From assembly GCF_000336615.1 (NCBI RefSeq), contig NZ_AOLW01000011.1, forward strand, positions 49,035-113,034: a DNA stretch of 64,000 nucleotides, given 5' to 3'. Source of the DNA: Haloarcula amylolytica JCM 13557. GTDB taxonomy: Archaea; Halobacteriota; Halobacteria; Halobacteriales; Haloarculaceae. The position numbers and the translations under genes are program-made. Below are positions 51,639-60,606 of the stretch, piece by piece. Within the stretch, counting starts at the first letter, position 1. Every line of letters begins with the position of its first letter. The notes under the pieces were generated by a model. That model saw nothing but the letters and a program-made list of their open reading frames with translations, ran no database searches and had not been told where the DNA came from.

Positions 51639-53639
51639 TCATCGCGCGTTGTCGATTTCGTCGATCGCGTCGGGGTTTTCGATACTCGAGAGGTCCCCCA
51701 GTGCTGCCCCCTCGTAGACGTTCTGAACGATTCGCCGGACAATCTTTCCCGACTGGGTCTTCGGGAACGCGTCGACGAAGTGGAGTTCACGCGGTCGGAA
51801 CGGCTTGCCGAGCGCAGTCCCGACCTGCGTCCGCAACGTCTCGCGAAGCTCGTCTGATTCCTCGTACCCCTCGTTGCAGATGACGTATGTGACGACCGCG
51901 GTCCCCTTCGTTTCGTCGTCCGCACCGATCGCAACAGCGGCGTTGACCGCATCGTGTTCGATGAGTGCGCTCTCGACCTCGGCCGGGCCGACCTTCCGGC
52001 CGGCGACGTTGAGCACGTCGTCCGAACGACCGTGCAGGAACCAGAAACCGTCCTCGTCTTTCTGGGCCCAGTCGCCGTGGTCCCACATATCGCCGAACCG
52101 CGACCAGTACTCTTCGAGGTACCGCTCGTCACCGCTCCACAGCGATTTTGTCATCGACGGCGCTGACGACTGACAGACCAGATACCCCTTCTCGTTGGCT
52201 TCGGCGACGGATTCCCCCTGTGCATCGACGACGTCGATGTCCATGCCGAGCGCCGGGCCGCCGAGCGTCCCCGGCTTCAGCGAATGCAGCGGCGTCGGCT
52301 GGAGGAAACAGCCGAAAATCTCCGTTCCCCCGGAGATGTTCATAATCGGTGTCGTCCCGCCGCCGACGTTCTCAAGGAACCACTCCCAGGAGTCCGGGTC
52401 CCACGGCTCACCGGTCGAACCCAGCAGGCGCAGCGTCGAGAGGTCGTGTCCCTCCAGCCACTCGTCGCCGTGTTTCTGTAGCGCACGGATTGCTGTCGGT
52501 GAAATTCCGAACACCGACAGATTGTGGGTGTCGATCAGCTCCCAGAACCGGTCCGGGTCTGGATAGTCGGGTGCCCCCTCGTACAGGAAGACGGTTCCAC
52601 CGTGGGCGTGATTGCCGATTAGCGTCCACGGCCCCATCATCCAGCCGATGTCCGAGACCCAGAAAAAGCGGTCTGCGGGCTTGTGGTCGAACGAAAAGAA
52701 GATCTCCTTCGCCGGCTGGACGAGCCCGCCAGCGTGCGTGTGGACGATACCCTTGGGTTTGCCCGTTGTCCCGGACGAGTACAGCAGCATCGACTCGTGA
52801 TCGGCGGGAAGGGACTGGGTCTCGTAGTCGGCAGACTGGGAACCGACTGCATCCGCCCACCATTCGTCACGAGCGGGGTCCCACGAGAGGGTTGATTCCC
52901 GAGAACCTAGCCGATTGTAGACGATTGTGTGCTCGACGTGACCGGCCGCTTCGATAGCCTCGTCTGCGGCCGACTTCAGGTCGATTTCGCTTCCCCGGCG
53001 GTAGAAACCATCACCGGTGAACAGGACTGAACACTCGGCGTCTTCGATGCGAGTTGCTGTCGCGTCGACCCCGAAGCCGGAGAAGATAGGGACGGCAATC
53101 GCACCCACTTTGAAACAGCCGTACAGCAGTGGGACGATCTCCGGGACCATCGGCATGTACAGCCCGACGGTGTCGCCGGTTCCGACACCGCGCTCTTCGA
53201 GTGCATTGGCGACTTGATTGGCCTGCTGGTGGAGTTCGTGATAGGTGACCTCACGGACGGTCCCGCCCTCGCCTTCCCAGATTGTCGCGACGGTATTTCG
53301 GTTCTCTGAGTCGGGGGCCGCGTGACGGTCGACGACGTTGTGAGCGATATTGAGTTCTCCACCGACGTACCAGTCCGTGAACTGCGGACCGTCTGTGTCA
53401 TCGCGGACTTGCTCGTACGCCTCGTAAAATTCCAGGTCGAGATAGTCGACTATCTCGTCCCAGAACCAGTCAAGTCCGGACGCCGGCTCACCGTCGATAT
53501 CGGTGACCGTCCGTCTGTGGAGTTCTTCGAAGGTCTCGATGCCGTGCGCTTGCATGAACGCGTAGACGTTGCTCTGGGTGACGAACGCCTCGCTCGGTTC
53601 GTACCGTACCTCCTCGAGTGCTGTGAGTGAGTCTGACAT
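51639..53639 (-). CDS. acyl-CoA synthetase of the acetyl-CoA-synthetase size class
   Basis: A 666-aa AMP-forming ligase. MLLYSSGTTGKPKGIVHTHAG is the P-loop-type motif, ISGGTEIFGCF the adenylate region, GDWAQKDEDGFWFLHGRSDDVLNVAGRKVGPAEVE the hinge and C-terminal start, and PKTQSGKIVRR the lysine motif. Length and N-terminal extension fit acetyl-/propionyl-/acetoacetyl-CoA synthetases. It probably activates a short or branched carboxylic acid. Together with the thioesterase gene 70 nt downstream of its start region (other genes on the same strand upstream), it belongs to this catabolic block. Confidence 0.9.
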   Translation of the reverse strand: MSDSLTALEEVRYEPSEAFVTQSNVYAFMQAHGIETFEELHRRTVTDIDGEPASGLDWFWDEIVDYLDLEFYEAYEQVRDDTDGPQFTDWYVGGELNIAHNVVDRHAAPDSENRNTVATIWEGEGGTVREVTYHELHQQANQVANALEERGVGTGDTVGLYMPMVPEIVPLLYGCFKVGAIAVPIFSGFGVDATATRIEDAECSVLFTGDGFYRRGSEIDLKSAADEAIEAAGHVEHTIVYNRLGSRESTLSWDPARDEWWADAVGSQSADYETQSLPADHESMLLYSSGTTGKPKGIVHTHAGGLVQPAKEIFFSFDHKPADRFFWVSDIGWMMGPWTLIGNHAHGGTVFLYEGAPDYPDPDRFWELIDTHNLSVFGISPTAIRALQKHGDEWLEGHDLSTLRLLGSTGEPWDPDSWEWFLENVGGGTTPIMNISGGTEIFGCFLQPTPLHSLKPGTLGGPALGMDIDVVDAQGESVAEANEKGYLVCQSSAPSMTKSLWSGDERYLEEYWSRFGDMWDHGDWAQKDEDGFWFLHGRSDDVLNVAGRKVGPAEVESALIEHDAVNAAVAIGADDETKGTAVVTYVICNEGYEESDELRETLRTQVGTALGKPFRPRELHFVDAFPKTQSGKIVRRIVQNVYEGAALGDLSSIENPDAIDEIDNAR

Positions 53640-53709
53640 TGGATTCAAGTGGCTGTGACAGTGTCCGGAAGCTGTGCAGTCGCTGCAGTCGAGCTACCGT
53701 CTAGTTGAG

Positions 53710-54099
53710 CTACCCCGTCTTGTAGACGCCGCGTGCGTCCGCGACCTGTGTGCCGTCTTCAGCGTACACGTCAACACTGACGACACCAACGTCTCCCCCG
53801 TGGCGAACCACGTCCGCCTCCGCTCGGAGGTCACCTGTCCCGGCTTCGAGGTAGTCGATACGCATGTCGATGGTCGGCACCGGCTGGTCGACGAGGGACA
53901 CGAGCGCGGCCCCGCCAACGGTGTCTGCGAGCGTGAATGTAACGCCGCCATGGGCCATTATCTGGTCTTCGTTCCACGACAGTTCTTCGCGCATTTCGAT
54001 ATGGCCTTCGGCGTACCCGTTGTCCACTGTGGTTATTTCGATATCGAGCAGGTCGGCAAACGGCATGTTCTCGAAGAACGCTTCGATGTCCATACTCAT
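53710..54099 (-). CDS. PaaI-like hot-dog thioesterase
   Basis: A 129-aa hot-dog protein: NEDQIMAHGGVTFTLADTVGGAALVSLVD carries the HGG...D active-site pattern. It is a second PaaI-type paralogue in the window. It precedes the acyl-CoA synthetase gene on the same strand, so the two may set the level of one CoA thioester. The substrate is unknown. Confidence 0.85.
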   Translation of the reverse strand: MSMDIEAFFENMPFADLLDIEITTVDNGYAEGHIEMREELSWNEDQIMAHGGVTFTLADTVGGAALVSLVDQPVPTIDMRIDYLEAGTGDLRAEADVVRHGGDVGVVSVDVYAEDGTQVADARGVYKTG

Positions 54100-54259
54100 C
54101 TATTCGGTTCTTCACCTGGGGAAATAAGTATTGGTGTTCACAGGGGGCCGGACCACACGGGCGGCATCAAGGGAGTCCCCTGGCGCTCGTAGTGTCTCAG
54201 TCCCTTTGGCCCGGACTTCGTCTGGCGTCTCGCCGGTCACAGACACGATGTCCCAGTTC

Positions 54260-55264
54260 TCACCTGACCTTCGGCTGCACCTCTTCACCCAGCCGCCGGA
54301 TACACTCGGCCATCTCCTGCGTTCCGGTTCCCGGGTGGTACGTCCGGAAGATGAAGTGAATGTCGTCGCCCAGCGCCTCGCGGTACGTTTCGAGTTCCGC
54401 CGTGACTTGCTCGGGCGTCCCGAAGATAGCCTGTTCTTTGAGTTCCTGTTTGCGGTCTTCGTCCAGTTCCGCAACCGTCTCGCCGGAGAATATCTCCTCG
54501 TACCGGCGCTGGATGTAGAGGTAGCCGTCGCGCATCCGCTCCCACGCGTCCTCGCGGGAGTCGCCGACGAACCCATGCTGCAGGACATATACCTGAAAGT
54601 CGCCCTCGATATCCTCGTCGTCGCGGACGTTACGGATGTCCTCAACACGCTTGCGGACGCCACCGACTGACAGTGACGACGGGGCACACCATGCGTCGGC
54701 GGTTCGGGCGGCCCGCCGGACGGCAGGCCGCGACGCGCCACCGAGCATGAGCGGGACGTCGTGGGCAGGCTTCGGTGTCACAGTGACGTCCGACGAGATG
54801 TCGTGGAACTCCGGGTCGTAGTCGAGCGGCCCGTCAGACCAGGCCCCGCGAAGTGTGTTGACCGTATCGACTAGCCGCTCGGCCCGTTCGTCGTCAGGAA
54901 TCCCGAAAGCGTCAAACTCGGAGACGTTGGAGCCAATCGCCAGCCCGAGCGTCGTGCGGCCACCGGATATCTGGTCCACCGTTGCGATATCCTCGGCGAG
55001 CCGGATCGAATCGTACAGCGGCGCGAGTGCGATGCAGGACCCGATTTCGATGTCGTCGGTGACTGCGGCTAACGCCCCAAGCGCCGGCGTGACGCCCGAT
55101 AGATAGTCGTCGTCGAGGAAGTGATGCTCTGAGACCCAGGCGCTATCGAGACCCGCATTGTCGATAACTTCCCCCAGTTCGAGCATTTCGTCGTAAATCT
55201 CGCTGGTTTCGCGGTCGTCGTCCGGGCGCTGCTGACAGGTAAACAGGCCTGTTCCCAGTTGCAT
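54260..55264 (-). CDS. luciferase-like (LLM) flavin/F420-dependent oxidoreductase
   Basis: A 334-aa TIM-barrel protein of the bacterial luciferase-like family: MQLGTGLFTCQQRPDD start, DSAWVSEHHFLDDDYLSGVTPAL, CIALAPLYDSIRLAEDIATVDQISGGRTTLGLAIG, and GGASRPAVRRAARTADAW. Members use FMN with a reductase or F420. Presence of an NADPH:F420 reductase gene 3 kb away is consistent with F420. Alkane, sulfonate or nitrilotriacetate-type monooxygenation or an F420-dependent dehydrogenation are all possible. Confidence 0.87.
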   Translation of the reverse strand: MQLGTGLFTCQQRPDDDRETSEIYDEMLELGEVIDNAGLDSAWVSEHHFLDDDYLSGVTPALGALAAVTDDIEIGSCIALAPLYDSIRLAEDIATVDQISGGRTTLGLAIGSNVSEFDAFGIPDDERAERLVDTVNTLRGAWSDGPLDYDPEFHDISSDVTVTPKPAHDVPLMLGGASRPAVRRAARTADAWCAPSSLSVGGVRKRVEDIRNVRDDEDIEGDFQVYVLQHGFVGDSREDAWERMRDGYLYIQRRYEEIFSGETVAELDEDRKQELKEQAIFGTPEQVTAELETYREALGDDIHFIFRTYHPGTGTQEMAECIRRLGEEVQPKVR

Positions 55265-55350
55265 AAATCCCCGTTACGGCGCGACCGACTTAACGGTAGT
55301 GGCGCGCCGGCACCCAAACAGTGCGTGAGACCGGCCGCGATGCCTGCCAG

Positions 55351-56619
55351 TCAGTAGTCGATCCGAGTGATCTCCGACACGGGCCACTCACTGAGGATTT
55401 CGACGCCGTTCTCACGGACGACGACCATCTCCTCTACGCGGACGCCCTGCCGCTCCGCGGGCTGCATCGTCTCGACAGCCATCGTCATGCCCTCCTCGAT
55501 TTCAATCGGGTGGTCCGGCGAGAGCCCGCGCCAGATGAGCGGCGTCTCGTAGAGCTGTAGCCCCAGCCCATGGGCCCAGTGGTTGGTCGTCATCTGCCAG
55601 AACTCGTCGGCGTCGTACCAGTCCATGTGCTCCCCCTCTCTGTCGGGGAAGCCCTTGCAGATCTCGTCGGTCGTGGCCCCCGGCTCGATTCGTTCGAGGA
55701 CGTCGTAGAGGTCGTCACGCGCCTTTTCGTAGGCGTCTTTCTGTGCCTGCGTCGGTTCGCCCATGCTGAACGTTCGGTAGTAACAGGAGCGGTAGCCCAG
55801 GTAGCCGATGTTGTAGAAATCCGCGTAGACGAGGTCGTTCGGCCGGATCATTCGGTCGGTCGTGTTCGCCTGGTGTTTCGGCCAGGTGTTCGGACCAGCG
55901 GTCACGTAGCCACCCTGGGCCATCGCGCCGTGCCCCCAGAGTTCGCCGACCGCGTCGCCCCAGACTTCCGATTCGCGCTTGCCTGGCTTCGCACTCTCAG
56001 TAATCTTCTGGAAGCCCGCTTCACAGATGGCAGCGACCTGTCGCAGACACTCGACCTCGTCGCGGGTTTTGGTCTTCCGCGCGTCGAGCATGATGTCGGT
56101 CGCTGCACTGGTGTCGACATCGACGCCGCGGTCCTCGAACTTCTGGATGAGCGTCCCGTTCCCCACGTCGATACCCATCGGCTCCCGGTCGACACCGTAC
56201 TCCTCCATGGCCGTGTACACCGTCTCGGCCATCTTGTCTTTGAGCCAGTCACGCGCGGAGGCGCTGCCTGACGCCCGGGGAACGTTGCCGAGTCCGGGAC
56301 AGGCATACCGGATGTCGTCGAGCCAGGGACAGTTGAACCGCTGGTTCGATGCGTGGTCCGCAGTGTCCCAGTGGACTACGTCGCCGTCTTCGGTCAGGAG
56401 CGTGTAGTGATCTGCCCCGCTCCCACCGGTCATCGCCAGCCCAGTGACGTACCGGACATTCGGGTCATTGATAAGCAGCATCGACCCCAGTTCGGAGTCC
56501 TGCAGTCGGTCGAGGGCTCGCTCTTTGCGCTCGCGTCGCATCCGCTGGACGTCGATCCGCTCTTCCCAGTCGACGGCCATGGTGCCACGCGTTCCTTCCA
56601 TGAAGTCGCGCTCGTACAT
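55351..56619 (-). CDS. divergent M24 (creatinase/prolidase-fold) protein
   Basis: A 422-aa pita-bread-fold protein: an N-terminal creatinase-like domain (NDPNVRYVTGLAMTG) and a C-terminal domain. The ligand set is incomplete compared with metallopeptidases: first Asp present (VYADFYN), second Asp replaced by Cys279 (GYRSCYYRTF), His present (NHWAHGLGL), second His of that loop replaced by Tyr, both Glu present (AVETMQP, VRVEEMVV). It could be a metal-free lyase/hydrolase like creatinase or use a different metal. ATG 56619 was chosen over GTG 56634; ATG 56580 is also possible. Confidence 0.8.
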   Translation of the reverse strand: MYERDFMEGTRGTMAVDWEERIDVQRMRRERKERALDRLQDSELGSMLLINDPNVRYVTGLAMTGGSGADHYTLLTEDGDVVHWDTADHASNQRFNCPWLDDIRYACPGLGNVPRASGSASARDWLKDKMAETVYTAMEEYGVDREPMGIDVGNGTLIQKFEDRGVDVDTSAATDIMLDARKTKTRDEVECLRQVAAICEAGFQKITESAKPGKRESEVWGDAVGELWGHGAMAQGGYVTAGPNTWPKHQANTTDRMIRPNDLVYADFYNIGYLGYRSCYYRTFSMGEPTQAQKDAYEKARDDLYDVLERIEPGATTDEICKGFPDREGEHMDWYDADEFWQMTTNHWAHGLGLQLYETPLIWRGLSPDHPIEIEEGMTMAVETMQPAERQGVRVEEMVVVRENGVEILSEWPVSEITRIDY

Positions 56620-56735
56620 CACCTGTGCGTACACGGAGGTCCCTAATCAAACACCGGGTTCACCCTGATACAATGAGGCAAACACGCTCGCAGCCACTCC
56701 TGTTCGGAAGCACGCACACAGCCGGCGGGCCAGTG

Positions 56736-57698
56736 TCAGAGCGGTTCGAGCCCGTTCTCTTCCCGGAGCGTGTTGATGTAGGACCGGAACCCGGATTCGA
56801 GGTCGTACTCGACCTCGTAGCCGAGATCGTTCTGCGCAGCGGTCATATCGAGATTCTGCGTCCAGGGGAGTTCGCCCTCGTCGGAGACATCGAGGTCGGC
56901 GTCCGGGACGATTTCCCGGACAGCGTTGGCGGCTTCACGGATAGTCGCGAGGACGCCGCGGACGTTGTAGATACGCTGGCTGAGGTTGTCCTCGTCAACG
57001 AACGTCGCTTTCCGGAACGCCTGCGCGATATCGCGGGCGTGTTGCCAGTCGATCACCTGGTCACCGTACTCGACGCTGAACGGTTCGCCGAGTGCCGGTT
57101 TTTCGATGATGTTTGCGAGGAACGCCGACCCACCGGTTTCGCGGTAGGGGCCGTACGCGACTGTCGGACGAAGCCCAACGTGGTCAACGCCGTAGTCCTC
57201 GTGGTAGACACGGGCCTGATGTTCGTTGTACTCCTTGGTCGCGCCGTAGAGCGTGTCAGGATAGACGAGTTCGCTCTCGTCAACGTACTCGGCGGCGTAG
57301 TTGTGTGGCGGCGCGTACACTGCAGCGCTGGAGGCCCAGGTGACACGCTCTATCTGGTCGTCGAGGGTGCGTGCGGCCTCGAAGACGTTGTTCGTCCCTT
57401 TGATGTTGACATCGAGGCCAGCCCGCGGGTTGTCCCGTGCTGTGTTCGTCAGCAGTGCCGCAAGGTGAACGATGTGTGTCGTCCCCGTCTCCTTCACCGC
57501 CCGGATCACGTCCGTCGCCTCCGAGACGTCACCGCGTCGGATGGTCACGTCGTCGGCGACACCCAACTTCGAGAGGATGTGGTCGTCCGTCGAGAGGTCG
57601 TAGGCGACGACGTCGTGGCCGTGTTCGATGAGGTCCTCGACCACATACGAGCCGAGGAAGCCGGTTCCACCAGTGACAAGCACCGTCGTATCTGTCAT
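56736..57698 (-). CDS. NAD-dependent epimerase/dehydratase (extended SDR)
   Basis: A 320-aa extended short-chain dehydrogenase. TVLVTGGTGFLGSYVVEDLIEHG is the nucleotide-binding motif, and LYGATKEYNEHQ the catalytic YxxxK; SSAAVYAPP supplies the Ser. Related proteins are nucleotide-sugar epimerases, but a 2-hydroxy-acid or threonic/threonine-type dehydrogenase is possible. It is transcribed in the same direction as the ThDP enzyme, 62 nt after it. Confidence 0.87.
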   Translation of the reverse strand: MTDTTVLVTGGTGFLGSYVVEDLIEHGHDVVAYDLSTDDHILSKLGVADDVTIRRGDVSEATDVIRAVKETGTTHIVHLAALLTNTARDNPRAGLDVNIKGTNNVFEAARTLDDQIERVTWASSAAVYAPPHNYAAEYVDESELVYPDTLYGATKEYNEHQARVYHEDYGVDHVGLRPTVAYGPYRETGGSAFLANIIEKPALGEPFSVEYGDQVIDWQHARDIAQAFRKATFVDEDNLSQRIYNVRGVLATIREAANAVREIVPDADLDVSDEGELPWTQNLDMTAAQNDLGYEVEYDLESGFRSYINTLREENGLEPL

Positions 57699-57759
57699 TG
57701 TTATATCAGTGTGTGTTCCGTGGTTGATTTATATTCTTTGCTAACCCGTGTCTGGGACG

Positions 57760-59463
57760 TCATTCGTGGAGCCCGCCGACTTCCTTGTAGAACGACGATT
57801 GGAGGGACTCGACCATCTCTTCGTCCCGGTCAATGCGGACGTCGATGACGAACGGGACATCGGCGCTGGTTCCTTCGGCGAGTGCATCCCCGAGTTCAGC
57901 AGGCGTCGCGGCTCGCGTCGCTTCAGCGCCGAACGCCTCGGCTGCCTTCACGAAGTCGGTATCGTGGAACTCGACGCCGGCGATATCGCCCGCCTCGTGT
58001 TGCATCTGACGGACCATCCCCAGGCTGGTGTCGTTGAGGACGACGAACGTGGGCGCGACGCCGTTCTCGACGGCTGTCTCCACACTCGTCATCGTCATGG
58101 TGAAGCCACCGTCGCCGGCGACGGCGATGACATCTTTTTCCGTCGTGATGGCGGCGGACACCGCGGCCGGCGTTGCCCATCCCATCGCGCCGACGCCACC
58201 GCTGCCGTAGTAGGTCCCGGTGTCCGGTGTCTGGAGGTAGTTCAGCAACCAGAATCGGTTATTGCCCGAGTCGGCGGTCACGATGGTCTCCGAATCAACC
58301 ACTGCCTCGATCTCCTTGACTGCCCGCTGTGGCTTGATTGGCGACGCGTCCGACTCGCATCTGGGGGCGTAAAACGACTCCTGCGCCGCGGCCGCACGGT
58401 CGCGCGCCCAGTCGTTTCCAGCGCTCTCGGGGAGGTTTGCCGCCAGGTCGTCGAGGCTCTGTGCGGCGTCACCGATGAGTGCGACATCCGCGGGGTAGAC
58501 CCAGCCAGCGTTGCGTGTGTCGATGTCAGCGTGGATGATTGTCTGCTCGTCGGGTCGGATGAACTCCGGTGACTGCCAGTTCGTGTCCATCGGGTTCATC
58601 CGACAGCCCACGACGAGGAGGACGTCTGCCTCGCTGACAACCTGATTTGCGCCCTCGTGCCCGAAGGAGCCGATAACGCCCGCAGCCAGGTCGTGGGTTT
58701 CGGGGAACGTCGACTTGCCGAGATAGGAGGTAGTGACGACGGCATCAGTAGCCTCAGCGACAGTTTCGAGCTGGTCGTAGGCGTCGGCCGCGTGAACGCC
58801 GTTGCCGGCGATGATGACCGGTCGGTCAGCTTCGCTCAGGGCTGTTATCGCTGTCTGGACGTCCTCGCGGGCCGGTCGCGATTCCCAGTTTTGCACCTGA
58901 TCGTGGCCGTCCCAGACCGGCGGAATCGGGTCCTTGGGCATCTCCTCGGTGACGGCGTCGCCGTCGAGGATTATCGCAGTCGGTCCGGGCCGGCCGGCAG
59001 TCGCGTGTTTGAACGCGAGCTGGAGGCTCCGTACCGTCTCCGTCGGTGAGCGCGGGAACCAGTTTTCCTTGGTGTAGGCATCGAGCGCGGACGGCAGGTC
59101 CAGTCCGCCGTAGTCACCGCGAGCCTGCTGGTACGGCGCGAGCGTCGAATAGTCGCCACGCTCGCTCGCCTCGGTAATGACGACCATTGGGGAGGAAGCG
59201 AGCTTTCCCTCCATCTGGCCGATCGCGCCGAGGCTCCCGATCCAGGGGCCCTGCCCCGCGAGGACCCCGGGATTGCCGGTGAGGCGCCCGTGCATCTCGG
59301 CCATGACGCTGGCTTCGCGCTCGTCGCGCGGTCGAACCATCTCGACGTCGGCATCCGGTACGTGATCGAGAATCTCGATGGCACGACCGCCGGGATATCC
59401 GAAGACGTACTCGACGCCTTGTTCGTCCAGTTCTTCGACAAGGCGCTTTCCTGTTTCAGTCAT
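57760..59463 (-). CDS. thiamine-diphosphate-dependent decarboxylase/synthase
   Basis: A 567-aa enzyme of the acetolactate synthase/benzoylformate decarboxylase family. VEYVFGYPGGRAIEILDHV starts the PYR domain, the ThDP-activating Glu is in RDEREASVMAEMHGR, the central domain has RPVIIAGNGVHA, and the PP domain has VAGDGGFTMTMTSVETAVENG...LND for Mg-ThDP. Overall it is not close enough to IlvB to call acetolactate synthase. The palindrome-rich region upstream may regulate it. Confidence 0.88.
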   Translation of the reverse strand: MTETGKRLVEELDEQGVEYVFGYPGGRAIEILDHVPDADVEMVRPRDEREASVMAEMHGRLTGNPGVLAGQGPWIGSLGAIGQMEGKLASSPMVVITEASERGDYSTLAPYQQARGDYGGLDLPSALDAYTKENWFPRSPTETVRSLQLAFKHATAGRPGPTAIILDGDAVTEEMPKDPIPPVWDGHDQVQNWESRPAREDVQTAITALSEADRPVIIAGNGVHAADAYDQLETVAEATDAVVTTSYLGKSTFPETHDLAAGVIGSFGHEGANQVVSEADVLLVVGCRMNPMDTNWQSPEFIRPDEQTIIHADIDTRNAGWVYPADVALIGDAAQSLDDLAANLPESAGNDWARDRAAAAQESFYAPRCESDASPIKPQRAVKEIEAVVDSETIVTADSGNNRFWLLNYLQTPDTGTYYGSGGVGAMGWATPAAVSAAITTEKDVIAVAGDGGFTMTMTSVETAVENGVAPTFVVLNDTSLGMVRQMQHEAGDIAGVEFHDTDFVKAAEAFGAEATRAATPAELGDALAEGTSADVPFVIDVRIDRDEEMVESLQSSFYKEVGGLHE

Positions 59464-59703
59464 GGGTAGTGAATTTGGGAGTCATTATCGATTGTCGCGT
59501 TACGTCCCACTGTGGGTGACTCCCAAGATATAGAGTTTGGGGTCAACGTTGCACCAATCCCGGTTGCACGGACGTACTATTCGGGGCCCTGCGAAACTAG
59601 ATGTCCTGCCGCGGTGTTCAAGTAATTCGACCAAGCCATAGTACCAATTTCTAGCAGACTCGGTCCTTTGACCGCTCGGATTCCTCGTTATAGCTCCCGA
59701 AAA

Positions 59704-59724
59704 CTGTTCTAATAGTTAGAACAG
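59704..59724. promoter_or_regulatory. palindrome with 9-nt arms
   Basis: CTGTTCTAA, a 3-nt spacer TAG, then TTAGAACAG: perfect arms. It shares the outer CTGTT/AACAG core with two other palindromes in the same intergenic region, which suggests sites for one dimeric regulator. It lies 241 nt before the ThDP-enzyme start. Confidence 0.5.
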
Positions 59725-59881
59725 AATAAATTCCAGTGAAGAATATATAGATTCATATATCCACAGAAGTGATAGATTATCCGAATAGTCGGTAAAGCCC
59801 CTCTAAGTTCGACTTCACCTACTGAGTAAGACACCTGAACCTTGGAGCATCGGATACTACGGTTGGGGGATTACAGCGTTA

Positions 59882-59893
59882 CTGTTGTAACAG
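59882..59893. promoter_or_regulatory. palindrome with CTGTT/AACAG arms
   Basis: CTGTT, GT spacer, AACAG. Same half-sites as the palindromes at 59704-59724 and 59918-59943. ACAGCGTT is also directly repeated around it. Confidence 0.4.
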
Positions 59894-59917
59894 CGTTTGT
59901 CACACGATTTCCGCATA

Positions 59918-59943
59918 CTGTTACACTCATATAGCTGTAACAG
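59918..59943. promoter_or_regulatory. palindrome with 8-nt arms
   Basis: CTGTTACA and TGTAACAG are perfect arms with a 10-nt AT-rich spacer. It is the third member of the CTGTT...AACAG family of sites. Confidence 0.5.
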
Positions 59944-60135
59944 AACTGCTGTGCAGGCTCGTTTGTCATTGTCCTCATATCTTTGTTATTTACCTCGACG
60001 AATAACTCTTGCTTGGAGCGGAACTATCGGTTCTTCGATGCTGTAGAGGCAGTAGCGGTTCTGAGGAGTCCGTAGCAGCTGGGGACTTATTCACCGAACT
60101 ACAGACGGGGATTCAGTGGGCGTGGCTGTCTGTTT

Positions 60136-60152
60136 GTTCGAATAATTCGAAC
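60136..60152. promoter_or_regulatory. 17-nt palindrome upstream of a TATA-like element
   Basis: GTTCGAAT, A, ATTCGAAC: perfect 8-nt arms around one base. The TATA-like GATTTATATA follows at 60168-60177. It could be an operator for a transcript starting near 60200, either a long leader of the binding-protein gene or a non-coding RNA. Confidence 0.45.
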
Positions 60153-60561
60153 CACTACGCTCTACGATTGATTTATATACCAGAAACCTCCGGATAGCTG
60201 TCTGTCCGAGCGGAGAGTGACGACGGATCGACGAATCTGAGACTGCATTCCGATACGAGAACCGGACTACGCGCTCGGCGCAGCTGGTCCAGCGCTGGTG
60301 ACCGATTGGACGAGCGAATCAGAGTTTTCGCATTGGATATCCGTGCCTATGAGGGCCAGAAGTAGGTTGAAGGGGTATAGGGTATGTACGACACCCTGTC
60401 GCGGACACCGTTCGTATGGTTCGAACGAATATCGGCACTGGCGCGGCACGCACAAGACAACGTGGACAATACAGGCACGTCAGGTGAGAGCCTTTTGCGT
60501 ATCGGTGTGTTCGAGATCGGATCGGACTCGTCCCTCTCAGGGCCCGTTTCGTCTCTGAGCA

Positions 60562-60576
60562 GAACCGCTACGGTTC
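60562..60576 (+). promoter_or_regulatory. palindrome in the Liv-binding-protein promoter
   Basis: GAACCG, CTA, CGGTTC: perfect 6-nt arms, directly followed by CATAATAA. It ends 30 nt before ATG 60607, so it overlaps the expected BRE/TATA region, a good place for a repressor. Confidence 0.45.
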
Positions 60577-60606
60577 ATAATAACGTTTATCACGAAAGAT
60601 GGTGTC

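Larger units (their letters stand above)
59464..60606. other. 1.1-kb AT-rich intergenic region with several palindromes
   Basis: No protein gene is supported: open frames here are short and of random composition. It contains the inverted repeats at 59704-59724, 59882-59893, 59918-59943, 60136-60152 and 60562-60576 listed separately, plus AT-rich stretches. It lies between the divergent ThDP-enzyme and Liv-binding-protein genes, so control of both is likely. A small RNA between 60180 and 60600, downstream of a TATA-like sequence, is possible. Confidence 0.6.

Noticed and set aside
55351-56619. DMSP lyase DddP (M24 family)
   Set aside because: The metal-ligand pattern with SCYYRTF differs from the Asp-containing motif recalled for DddP, and no DMSP genes are nearby.
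57760-59463. Acetolactate synthase large subunit IlvB or sulfoacetaldehyde acetyltransferase
   Set aside because: No small subunit or ilv genes, no sulfonate genes; motif spacing only supports the general ThDP family.
60298-60558. 86-codon plus-strand frame before the second binding protein
   Set aside because: Trp/Arg/Ser-rich random composition in AT-rich control DNA; no homology that I can recognise.
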